A stretch of 64,000 nucleotides of DNA from Undaria pinnatifida (lineage: Eukaryota > Sar > Phaeophyceae > Laminariales > Alariaceae). Position 1 is the stretch's first letter. The number at the start of each line of letters is the position of its first letter. A program made the position numbers and the translations under genes. Under the pieces are notes generated by a model. The model ran no database searches, was not told the origin of the DNA, and was given only the letters and a program-made list of their open reading frames with translations. Positions 32,375-40,805 of this stretch are shown here, piece after piece. The stretch covers positions 3,829,655 through 3,893,654 of the forward strand of contig JABAKD010000005.1 in the NCBI GenBank assembly GCA_012845835.1. The letters are read 5' to 3'.

Positions 32375-32428
32375 ATCGACAAGGACACCGGCTTCTTGAC
32401 GAAGAACATGCTCTGCGCACCCATCAAG
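32375..32428 (+). CDS. Exon 9 of the GAF domain
   Basis: Acceptor tttcccgtgcgacag, donor ATCAAG|gtaccc; 54 nt, phase 0, reading IDKDTGFLTKNMLCAPIK. It matches the conserved (V/I)D-x-x-T-G-(F/Y)-x-T-(R/K)-x-(I/M)-L-x-x-P-I strand of GAF domains, which in phosphodiesterases lines the nucleotide pocket. It is a very short exon between introns of 2.25 and 2.34 kb. A C-rich run and an X-repeat piece follow the donor. Confidence 0.88.
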
Positions 32429-32461
32429 GTACCCCCCCCCCCCCCCTCCCCCTCCCCCCGC

Positions 32462-32580
32462 CCTCTCGGGATGCCTGCCTGGTCGATGAAAACCCGACGT
32501 GCTCCGTCCGTCCCGAGATTGTAGGGGATGCGAGGGTCTATGGTCATACGACTGCGACTATGCATGAAATGAGTACCCAC
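32462..32580 (+). repeat. X repeat fragment
   Basis: gatgcctgcctggtcgatga, aaacccgacgtgctccgtcc and ggtctatggtcatacgactg are X blocks; the tail gaaatgagtacccact is degenerate. Confidence 0.65.
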
Positions 32581-32642
32581 TCCTGCAATAGAAGCGTTTT
32601 CATTCCCGGCAAGAGTTGCCGTAAGTCATCCCCAGCTCATGA

Positions 32643-32990
32643 TCTAGAGAGTTAGGGGCGGACAGATTGTTGAGTTATACTATTTATTTATTTATTTATT
32701 TATTTTTTTTTCATCCTCCGGCGGATGGGGAAAAATAAAGCTTTAGCTCACCACACTTCCACGTATTTTCATACGCGTCGTGTGTCGATTTAACTCAGTT
32801 GCTTTCGCAGCCCAACGCTAGCTGGCGCACCCTTCGGGTATACTATTGAATAAAAATATTTGTAACGACGTCAGCTGTGGGTGAATTCGACGACTTATCT
32901 AGATAGTTAGGGGCGGACAGATTGTTGAGCTATACTATTTGATGAAAATATTTGTAACGACGTCAGCTGTGAGTGAATTCGACGACTTAG
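32643..32990. repeat. Tandem duplication (about 92 bp) with Y sequence, one copy holding a SINE
   Basis: Unit: tctaga-agttaggggcggacag ... tatactatt ... gacgtcagctgtg-gtgaattcgacgactta. Copy 1 (32643-32898) is split by a SINE; copy 2 (32899-32990) is uninterrupted. The reverse complement of the right side is a Y repeat (ATGAGTATCGACCCTAAG), running on to about 33030. Confidence 0.8.
32685..32838 (-). mobile_element. SINE-like retroposon, copy 3, with target duplication
   Basis: Flanked by tatactatt at 32676-32684 and 32839-32847. The unduplicated tatactatt at the equivalent site in the next tandem unit (32931-32939) is the empty site. On the minus strand it begins CCGAAGGGTGCGCCAGCTAG and ends GGATG followed by A-rich (AAAT)n. 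Confidence 0.8.
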
Positions 32991-33277
32991 GGTCGATACT
33001 CATCTCTGCAAGCTGCGTACTGAATCGATCGCCCGTCTTTAGTAAGCTTCATAAGTCAAAACCCAACACAAGATTACGTTGGATTTTGTTACCTATCATG
33101 TATAACTAATTGGCATACTATTATTTGTACGACCCACAGATGGTATTTTTTTCCGAGCGAGATCTCTGTGACACGGCTCGCTCCTGCGCACATGTTTAGC
33201 CACCGATGAGATCTGTGCGGTACGGCTCTTTACACAATGTTTCGTGGCGGAAGATGTAGGATCTATATGGTCTATTT

Positions 33278-33520
33278 ACGGAGCTCCATCGTTCGCAGGA
33301 TGAAGTCGCACAAAAAGGAAAGCATCGCCACCTTTCAGGAGAGCGATCCTGCGCTATGACGACTGTGTTCGATTGAGGCTCTGTATACCTGGTAAAACCG
33401 GCTAACAAAATAATATTGAGTCAAAACGACATCAAACAAAGGTGGGTGCTGTTTTTTGCCCTCCTTTTTCTTCTTTTGATGATTCATCCAGCTACCAGTG
33501 GACCTCTGTAATATATCATG
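33278..33520 (+). mobile_element. R4 element
   Basis: tacggagctccatcgttcgc with AGGATGA at the left, tgattcatccagctaccagt with GGACCTCTGTAA at the right: inverted ends of about 30 bp. It is about 75-80% like 38353-38600. Confidence 0.65.
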
Positions 33521-34150
33521 CTTTGTCGAATGGCATCTGAATGTCACGGCTCCTGCTCACAGGGCTTCTTTCAGGATGGGATCTGTAGGATCTATCTGCA
33601 CGATATCATACGGCTCTTGCACAACACCTCATTGAAGGAAAATTTTCTGTAAATATCATCTGTAGATGATCTGTCCGTTGTATGTGGCATGTGATCAAGG
33701 CTACGGCACGGGGATACCTCCCTTGTTCAACCTCCGCCATGACCACTTTTCACGAGTGACTGTGTCTCACTGACAACAAACACTCCAGGCGATGTGGTGG
33801 CGCAGCGCAGCTTACCATCCCATTTGCGGATTCACATGGCAAATTTTTTTCCACAACGCGAACATCACGAAAGCGTAAGGTCTTAAAAAGGGACACGGGG
33901 TTCACTCGTTCACTCGCGCGAGCCACCCCGAGCCACCGTAAAACTTTTCCCCAAAAGTGACCCCCCCCCCCTGCCGCGGTCTTGTTGGTGTTCGCGGGCC
34001 GCCCCAGTGACAGCGGCTGCAATGCGCGGCGGGACGCAAGCATCGAACGAAGAAAATATTGGCACCTGACGGCCGCTCGCGCGCGGAAACAACCCCGGGA
34101 TGATGCCCTCCCAACCCTCGCGACCCGACCCCCAACCCCTCCCCCCAAAC
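33521..34150. other. No gene recognised in this intron segment
   Basis: Contains short GATCTGTAGGATCT-type motifs like those at 2.9 kb. A 132-residue minus-strand open frame (33750-34148) has no domain and is not supported by splice sites. Confidence 0.3.
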
Positions 34151-34157
34151 CCCCATT

Positions 34158-34360
34158 CCTCTATAGGAGTAAGAATGGCGCTCCGCCTGGAAAGGAATGC
34201 GTGGTCAATGGTCGAATGACTAAGGCAATCAACGAATGAATAGCAACAAAAGGGTACCCCCCCCCCCGCCCTCCCAACCTCCAACCCCGCCTCCCCCTCC
34301 CCGTCATCAGACTACGGCCATGCAAGAACATCGAGTACACCCTCCCCCCTCCCCGCACAC
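34158..34360 (+). mobile_element. LINE 3' end plus X tail
   Basis: 34158-34246 reads SKNGAPPGKECVVNGRMTKA in the LINE frame and ends with a poly-C run. 34309-34346 is an X tail followed by another C run. Confidence 0.65.
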
Positions 34361-34440
34361 CCACCACCCCGCTCTAACCTCCAATTCACATCTCCCAATA
34401 CCCAACCCTACCCCACCGATCAGCTACCTTCCCCCCAATC

Positions 34441-34625
34441 AGAAAGAAGATGGTAGAAGCAAAACAGTTTGTATGTGGTATATGGAAGAAGCGTAATGGC
34501 CGCCCAAATGTTGGAGGTGTCTCTGTTGGTAGCAAAAACGCTGCTTCGTTCCCAATGGGATGGGTCCTCAATGGCCAAAGGGCTAAGGCAAGCAACAAAT
34601 GAGCACCCCCTCCCCCCGTCCCGTC
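34441..34625 (+). mobile_element. LINE 3'-end fragment
   Basis: Degenerate ...KRNGRPNVGGVSVGSKNAAS... reading with frameshifts, ending gcaagcaacaaatgagcacc and poly-C. Confidence 0.65.
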
Positions 34626-34768
34626 TTCCCTTCCCTCAACCCCCTCCCCCGCCCGCCCCCCCCTCGAATCTTCGACCCCTCCCCCTGCAATGCAATGATG
34701 TCCGTCTTCCCCCCAACCACCCTTTTCAACTCCCTCCGCGCGTGCGTCGCCACACAAACAAAAAACAG

Positions 34769-34843
34769 TCGCGGAGAGGCGGCAACGTTGTGGCTGTCCT
34801 GCAGATGATAAACAAGAAGGGCGATAAGGACTTCACTGAACAG
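34769..34843 (+). CDS. Exon 10: GAF domain with NK...F...Q motif
   Basis: Likely acceptor aaacaaaaaacag, then SRRGGNVVAVLQMINKKGDK and DFTEQ, phase 0. The donor is GAACAG|gcaagc, a GC-AG type with otherwise perfect consensus. V-x-(G/A)-V-L-Q-x-(I/V/L)-N-K is the penultimate strand of GAF domains. With exon 11 (DADV) it gives N-K-x5-F-x3-D-A, the NKFDE motif of cyclic-nucleotide GAFs with A for the last E. The exact acceptor is uncertain: gagag at 34775 is an alternative. Four degenerate copies follow in tandem. Confidence 0.82.
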
Positions 34844-35032
34844 GCAAGCTTTTCAGCACTCTTTTTTGGTATGGTTTTGTGTTTTTTTGGTGCGTTTGAG
34901 TGCTTTTCTGGTATGATTTTTTTTTTTTTTCTTGTGGGTTTGAGTGCTTTTCCGGGCGCGTTGGTATTTAAAGTTTTGTCCGTTTTTTGGTGTGTCGTTG
35001 TTGTTTTCGTCGGTTTAGTGTAGATTTGTGTG

Positions 35033-35732
35033 AGGTAAGGTTGTGGCTGTCCTGAAGATGGTAGAAAACAAAGGGGATGAGGATTTCGCTAAACAAGCCA
35101 GCGTTATTCTGTGATTTTGTGCATTTTTGTCGATTTTTGTGCGTTTTTGAGCAATTTTGTGTGTTTTGTTTAATTTTTGTACGTTTTTTTGTGTATTTTT
35201 GGGTGGGTTTCCGTTTTGGGGGTTTACGGTTCGAGGTGGTGACATTGCAGCTGCCCTCCGGTTGGTAAACACGAAGAGGGGTCACTATACTACCGAACAG
35301 GTGATTTTGGAGTTATTTTCGGTATGATTTTGTGCGTTTTCGTGTGTTTTTGTACGTTTTGATGCGCTTTTTGTTTGGGTGCATCTTTGTTATTTTTCGT
35401 TTTCGTTTTCATCGTCGTTTTCCTTTCAAGGTGGTACCGTTGTGGCTATTGTGCAGATGGTGAAGGTTGTTGTGCAGAAGGTAAATGAGAAGGGGTATCA
35501 AGGAAGGATTTCACCAAACAGACGGGGTCTTGAGTGATGGTTCGTACGGTAGTGAGAGCTTTTGTGCATTTTTGGACAGGTTTTGGTGCGTTTAGTGGGC
35601 GCGTTCTCGGGTGTATCTTCGTTATTCCCGGTTTTTCTTCTTTCCTTTCGCCTTCATGTCGAGGTGGCATCGACGTGGCTAATCCTGCAGATGGCAAAAA
35701 AAAAAGAGATGAATCGGGCCTTCACCGAGCAG
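35033..35732 (+). pseudogene. Four tandem duplicates of exon 10
   Basis: Copy 2 (35033-35096) reads VVAVLKMVENKGDEDFAKQ but has lost a GT or GC donor (caa|gccag). Copy 3 (35235-35300) reads GGDIAAALRLVNTKRGHYTT then EQ: 22 residues, exactly the length of the GGN...TEQ core of exon 10, open, with a canonical cag|gtgatt donor. Copy 4 (35430-35521) contains a 21-nt internal duplication and a frame shift. Copy 5 (35663-35732) is shifted too. Each is followed by a similar T/G-rich intronic segment, so exon and intron were duplicated together. Copy 3 could be a usable alternative exon. Confidence 0.75.
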
Positions 35733-35759
35733 GCGACTTCGTGTTAGGTCCATATGCAG

Positions 35760-36050
35760 CAGCAGGAGGAGGAGTTGGTATTGTCCCGAGGGGCTTTAAA
35801 CCCACAATCGTCGGGTTTTCGTTCCTTTTTTTGTGGTTACAGCTTTTTGTTCTATATCTGCTACTAGGTCATGGGATGAGTTTCGTTGATTACCTACGAT
35901 TAATAGCAGGCCATGGGATATTGTAATGTTCATCTGGTGGCAGTTTTATTTTGCCCCCATTTCAGTTTTTCGGAGGCATCCGAAACTCCTTAAGTGAAGA
36001 GGGCGTACGAAAAAAAGATGGCGCGCCTCTACCGTGGCATGCGTCTGAGG
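35760..36050 (-). mobile_element. Strongly diverged R1 element
   Basis: aaacccacaatcgtcgggtt, taggtcatgggatga and gcgcctctaccgtggcatgcgtc are R1 motifs in reverse. The left terminus is not seen. Confidence 0.6.
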
Positions 36051-36054
36051 AGCC

Positions 36055-36612
36055 TCAGAACAACGGCCTCGGAAAAACAGCTTCAGAAAAAGAGCCTCAG
36101 AGAAACAGCCTCAGAAAAACCGCCTCAGAAAACAGTCTCAGAAAAAAAGCCTCAGAAAAGTGGGTTTAGAAAAAATCCTAAAAAAATTGGCTTCCGAAAA
36201 ACAGCCTCAGGAAAGCAGCCTCAGAAAAACGACTTCAGAAAAACAGCCTCGGAGAAACAGCCTCAGAGAAGCCGCCTCAGAAAACGGCTGCAGAAAAAGG
36301 CTTCAGAAAAAAGCCTCCGAAAAATGGCTCAAGAAAAACAATCTCAGAAAACAGTTTCAGAAAAACAGCCTCAGAGAAACCGCCTCAGAAAACAGTCTCA
36401 GAAAAAAAGTCTCAGAAAAACAGCCTCAGAAAACGCCTCAGAAAACAGTCTCAGAAAATCAGCCTCCGAAAAACAGCCGCAGAGAAACCTCCTCAGAAAA
36501 CAGTCTCAGAAAACAGCCTCAGAAAAACAGACTCAGAGAAACCGCCTCAGAAAAACGACCTCAGGAAAAAATCCTCAGAAAAAGAAAAATAGCTTCAGAA
36601 AAAAATCGTGAG
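36055..36612. repeat. AGCCTCAGAAAAAC minisatellite in intron 10
   Basis: About 550 bp of 13-15 bp units (cagcctcagaaaaa with variants). It gives Lys/Ser/Gln-rich open frames in two frames that are not genes. Confidence 0.9.
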
Positions 36613-36659
36613 AAAAACATTGGTGCATCCCTTGCCCTAACTTGCTGCTGTAAATTCAG

Positions 36660-37019
36660 GATGCTGATGTGATGGAGATGTGCAACGTAAAGGTGGCTCA
36701 CGCGCTGGACACCACCTTCTCCGCGCTAGTAGCAGCCGAAAACGACTGGGCAAAAACCGCGGGTCGCCGTAAAAGCGTCGGTGGTGGCAGCGGTAGCAAC
36801 GACGGTAGCGGCGGCGGCGGTGGTGTTGACGCTGGTGGAGGCGTGCCTGCGGCAGACACAGCAGCAGCAACAGCGATAGCCGGCGGAGAAGTTGGGGATG
36901 TTATTGCTGCTGCTGCTGATAAGGGGGGGGGGGCGGGGGCGGCGGAGGGGAGGAGGGAGAGTTACCGGATCCGCAGGATGTCATCGACGGAAGGAGGGGG
37001 CGGGGGCACTTCTTTTGAG
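36660..37019 (+). CDS. Exon 11: end of the GAF domain and Gly-rich linker
   Basis: Acceptor gctgtaaattcag; phase 0; donor TTTGAG|gtgtgt. It reads DADVMEMCNVKVAHALDTTF, SALVAAENDWAKTAGRRKSV, then a Gly/Ala-rich low-complexity stretch and ESYRIRRMSSTEGG near the end. The first 30 residues form the closing GAF helix (D-x-x-x-(L/M)-x-x-(F/M)-x-x-x-x-A-x-A-(L/I)). GRRKS and RRMSS are further basophilic-kinase consensus sites, so the linker may be phosphorylated. The Gly-rich part may vary in length. The exon end is less certain than its start because poly-G follows. Confidence 0.8.
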
Positions 37020-37205
37020 GTGTGTATGGTGTGGACGGGGGGGGGGGTAGGGGGGGGGAGGGGGGGGGGGCGGGGGGGGGGCGGGGGGGGTGGGGGTGTT
37101 GGTTCTGGTGGTGGTGGTGGTAGAGTGATGGTAGGGTGGTGATGCTGGTGGTGGCGGTGGCGGCGGTGGTGGTGAAGTGGTGGTGGTGGTGGTGGTGGTG
37201 ACCGA
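37020..37205. repeat. Poly-G and GGT/GGTGGC low complexity
   Basis: A G-rich run (37037-37095) then GTGGTG repeats. It immediately follows the proposed donor of exon 11 and has G4-forming character. Confidence 0.85.
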
Positions 37206-37576
37206 CTCGGTGGCAAGAGAGCAAGGGGTGCTTGCTACACATGTAAAACTGAAAATGTACGCTAACGGACCACGCGTGTTTCCACAGGGGCTGCACCTTT
37301 TGGCCGAACACATCTGACATACGAGGCTACCCAGTATCACTAGAACGCACGTTTGTGACAGACACAACTTGCGCGTTCTTCCCAATCAACCAAATGTTTA
37401 CGACCAGTCCTCTTCGCCGCGTACACAGACAGCGTGCGTCAACCATGTAGTCGTGTCGAATATGTGGTGAGGTCTGTTGCCTCCCGCGGGAATTCGGTTC
37501 GGGGGTCCATGTGATGCCATCATCTCCCTCCTCTTCAAATCCACGATCTTCCTCCGACGGATAACTGACATGATAT

Positions 37577-37685
37577 CTTCTTCTTCTTCCCCCCCCTCCC
37601 CCCCCCGCTCTCCCCCCTCCCCTCCTCCCCCCCTTTCCTCTCCCCCCCCCGCCCCCCCCCTCCCCCCCCCCTCCTTTCCCCACGC
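37577..37685. repeat. C-rich/CT tract
   Basis: Low-complexity pyrimidine tract in the proposed intron 11. Confidence 0.8.
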
Positions 37686-37851
37686 TTCCTACCGCGTCAC
37701 CGTACGCCTTCCGCGGGGGCTTCAATTCTCGGACGCATACCATTCTTTCCCATCGACGATAACGAAAACCGTCACCCTCATGTTGTCGATGGCGACAATT
37801 CTTCCACCGAACCGCGGCTTATTTTTTTCGCCGACGGGAGAGAAGGGCCAG

Positions 37852-37932
37852 CAGATCTCCAACCGGAGGGGGAGCGGCGCGTCGAGGGCGGACCTGGAGA
37901 AGCTTAAGCGCAGGACCGACTACGGGAAGGAG
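37852..37932 (+). CDS. Candidate exon 12 of the GAF-domain gene
   Basis: Acceptor ccag or cagcag at 37851/37854, donor AAGGAG|gtactg. Both acceptor choices keep phase 0 at both ends. It reads QISNRRGSGASRADLEKLKR then RTDYGKE. It is basic with RRGS and an RxDLEKLKR helix-like segment, and resembles the linker style of exons 2, 3 and 5. The acceptor lacks a pyrimidine tract and the donor is weak. The gene must continue beyond, but I find no following exon before the repeats at 37.96-43.5 kb. Confidence 0.5.
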
Positions 37933-37964
37933 GTACTGTGAGGTTCTCCCTATAGCGCCGGTTG

Positions 37965-38325
37965 AATAGTGCATGTTTTCCGGAATAGTGCCGGTTGAAC
38001 AGTGCATATTTTCTGTATAATGCAGGTTGAATAGTGCATATTTCCTTTATGGTGCCTGTTGAATAGTGCATGTTTCCGGCATAGTGCCGGTTGAACAGTG
38101 CATGTTTCATGTATAGAAGCCGGTTGAACGGCAGTGCATATTTCCGGTAGTGCCGGTTGAACAGTACATGTTTCCGGTATAGTGCCGATTGAATAGTGCA
38201 TATCAAGGGTATAGCGCCGGTTGAACAGTGCATGTTTCCGGTATAGTGCCGATTAAATAGTGCATATTAAGGGTATAGCGCCGGTTGAACAGTGCATGTT
38301 TCCGGTATAGTGCCGGTAAAAGACG
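37965..38325. repeat. 32-bp minisatellite (TAGTGCCGGTTGAACAGTGC)
   Basis: About eleven units of gccggttgaacagtgcatgt with ttccggtatag variants. The unit matches the terminal repeat of R10 (42328-42548), so the array may have grown from a transposon end. Confidence 0.85.
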
Positions 38326-38352
38326 CGTGCTACGATAGAGGTACTCGTGCTA

Positions 38353-38600
38353 CGGAGGCCCACCGTTAACAGGATGAAACTACACACAGAAAAAAGAGAA
38401 AGCATTGCCACCTTCCAGGCTGGCCCTCGTACGCTACGACTGCTGTGGCCGATTGAGGCTCTGCGCACCTGGTAAGACCAGCCACTAAAATATAACTCGA
38501 GTCAAGCGCTATTAAACAAAGGAGGGTGCTTTTTTTCGTTTTTTTGCCCGTTTTTGTTTTTTTGATTCATCCTCTGCTAGCAGCGGATCTCCGTTATAGC
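38353..38600 (+). mobile_element. R4 element nested in R1
   Basis: tacggaggcccaccgttaac with AGGATGA at the left and gattcatcctctgctagcag with CGGATCTCCGTTA at the right are inverted. The interior matches 33278-33520. Confidence 0.7.
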
Positions 38601-38640
38601 ACTTTTTGGCCCAAAATATTTTTCTCACTGACGGGGATCC

Positions 38641-38733
38641 TTAACCCCTTTAGAGCCCCCAAAATCCCTCCCGAAACTAAACTCAAGTAAATTTGTAAAA
38701 AAAAAATGGGTTTCCAGTTGTAATGGCGTTAAG
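38641..38733 (-). mobile_element. R3 element nested in R1
   Basis: ttaacccctttagagccccc to cagttgtaatggcgttaa, with TTAA on both sides. Same host site and orientation as 31776-31864. Confidence 0.8.
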
Positions 38734-38940
38734 CCGTCTTAGCCCTCCTTGACCCAAAATCGTCGAAATGTTGTGTTTGTATACAGCAGTACCTGGTCCA
38801 CATTTTTTTTTTTTCATCGTGTCACACTTTTTCGGTTTTGCTCAAAAACGTTTTTTTTTTGGATGAGAGATCCTTCAGCGAGAAAGCTCCAGAAAAATAA
38901 ATATGCTATTTCACGTCTACCGTAGCATGGGTTGGCCTAT

Positions 38941-39450
38941 TAAGGCCTACATACTGCCGGTATATAGTCTAGCGCCAGTGAAATTACAGGGCCTATTGCC
39001 CGTACAGTGCCGGTGAAATCGCTTGGCACGACCGAAACCCGCTATACTATCAACAGTGTTACCTATACCCAATCGTGCGGGTGTTCGATATATTGCCGGT
39101 AATGTTGGCTGGGACGTACTTGTAGTACACTAGTAGTACTATATATGGAGACCGACGGGAAACCTGTCGGCGCTGCAGCAGCAGTAGATCATACCTGGTA
39201 TGCGATAGCTGGCGCTGAGCAGAGATTGAGATAGAGCAAACACAGAGTGAAAATAATCTCTCACAGCACAGGCGTCGAAGCTGCCTGTACTGACGGTTTT
39301 GCACCCTAGTAAACCGCCTTTCCAACTAGTACAAAGCCCAAACATCTTATTGAAAGTCATTCGTGGACTACAGATATCGTGACAGAAAACCACCACTGCA
39401 CGCGTTGGGCTGGGGTGCCCTTTTCTTTAACACACGACACACGCAACGGT
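38941..39450. other. Unassigned, with R10-like scraps
   Basis: actgccggtatatagtctag and cagtgccggtgaaatcgc (38955-39020) resemble R10 ends. No gene; a minus-strand open frame of 85 residues is unsupported. Confidence 0.3.
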
Positions 39451-39454
39451 GTGT

Positions 39455-39721
39455 TCAGGCGCACGTTTTTTTTTTCCCTGCAAGGTTCTTGGCTTGAGGA
39501 GCTCCATATATCATCCCAAGAAGACTGATTCCGAGCAAAAACTGAGAGGACAACCCGATGGGCACAACCCGTGGCCTAGCCATGCACAATGAAATCGTTT
39601 TGCCAAAATAAAAAATCGAAGAAATTTCGACAAGGTTGGGTTAAGGAGTACCCTGTCATCCATCCGCAAAACGTTCCGGCCGAAAAGTGCTACGTAACTC
39701 TACCTATCGTGGTACGCGTCA
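39455..39721 (+). mobile_element. R1 element, left terminus missing
   Basis: ccctgcaaggttcttggctt ... gtggcctagccatgcac ... ggttgggttaaggagtaccc ... ctacctatcgtggtacgcgtc. Confidence 0.7.
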
Positions 39722-39854
39722 AAACTTGCCCGTTTTCCCCGGGTCACGACCCGGCTCGAAAACTCGCGGGTCGAGTCGGGTAGGGTAAGGAGGAGATGTT
39801 CGAAATCTCACGGGACGGGTCGGGCCGGATCGGGTCAGGATTTTTTTTCAAAAA

Positions 39855-40245
39855 ATAACTGGTCGGGTCGGGTCTGATCGGATCGGGTCGGGTCGGGTCG
39901 GGTTGGGTCGGGTCGGGTCGGGTCGGGTCGGGTCGGGTCGGGTCGGGTCGGGTCGGGTCGGGTCGGGTCGGGTCGGGTCGGGTCGGGTCGGGTCGGGTCG
40001 GGTCGGGTCGGGTCGGGTCGGGTCGGGTCGGGTCGGGTCGGGTCGGGTCGGGTCGGGTCGGGTCGGGTCGGGTCGGGTCGGGTCGGGTCGGGTCGGGTCG
40101 GGTCGGGTCGGGTCGGGTCGGGTCGGGTCGGGTCGGGTCGGGTCGGGTCGGGTCGGGTCGGATCGGGTCGGGTCGGGTCGGATCGGGTCGGGTCGGGTCG
40201 GGTCGGGTCGGGTCGGGTCGGGTCGGGTCGGGTCGGGTCGGGTCA
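39855..40245. repeat. (GGGTC)n pentanucleotide satellite, about 390 bp
   Basis: Almost perfect gggtc units with a few ggatc and one ggttg variant, clustered near the ends. The homogeneous centre indicates recent expansion. Arg/Gly/Ser-Val and Pro-Asp-Pro-Thr-Arg open frames through it are artefacts. Confidence 0.97.
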
Positions 40246-40429
40246 TTCTGGCCCGATCCGACGACTCGCGAGAAGAGATTCGATCCGTGAAAAGCCCTGT
40301 TTTTTTTTCCCCGACAGCACGGCGGGCCTGGCTGGCATGTGGGCTCGTGTATGAACGATTTTGTACGTGTTGCTGGGTGTGCACACAGCCTTAGCCCTAG
40401 TTGTCACACGCACTCTTCCCTCCCCCCCC

Positions 40430-40800
40430 TTTCCCTGTTTTTTTTCTGTGGCAAAAGGGGTTCAGCGCCCCCCTCCCAACCTCACCCTCCCTTCCCTCCT
40501 CCTCGCCTCCCTTCCTTCCCGCATTCCGACCGGAAAATTTGGTTCGAAATAGTTCAGTCGGTCCTCTGTTGGAGACGAAAACAACATACCTGGTAGAATT
40601 TCTGAGATTCTTTTTTTTTGTGGCAAACGGGTGAGAGCACATCCCTCCAACCCTATCCCCCTCCCGCCGCTTCCCTTCCTTCCCGCATTCCGACGAGTTA
40701 AGTTCGTAATATGTAGCTCGGTGGTTCTTTCCGGGACAAAAACAACCCAGAATTTGTGTGCTTTTTTTCTGTGGCGAAACGGATCCCGCCCCCCCCCAAC
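40430..40800. repeat. Two and a half tandem units of about 170 bp
   Basis: Unit: ttttttctgtggcaaa-gggt, a C/T-rich run, ttcccgcattccgacgggaaa, tagttcggtcggtcctctgt, gacaaaaacaac. A further piece occurs at 42130-42215. Confidence 0.7.
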
Positions 40801-40805
40801 CCTCG

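Larger units (their letters stand above)
38332..38940 (-). mobile_element. R1 element carrying R4 and R3 insertions
   Basis: gacgcgtgctacgatagagg at the left; ctaccgtagcatgggtt at the right. R4 (38353-38600) interrupts it right after the left terminus and R3 lies at 38641-38733. Confidence 0.75.

Noticed and set aside
36055..36672. Lys/Ser/Gln-rich 205- and 170-residue proteins
   Set aside because: Two frames are open because of the CTCAGAAAAA minisatellite; splice evidence places it in intron 10.
39848..40394. Long open frames on both strands (GSGRV and DPTRP repeats)
   Set aside because: Any stop-free 5-bp repeat gives open frames; they are products of the GGGTC satellite.
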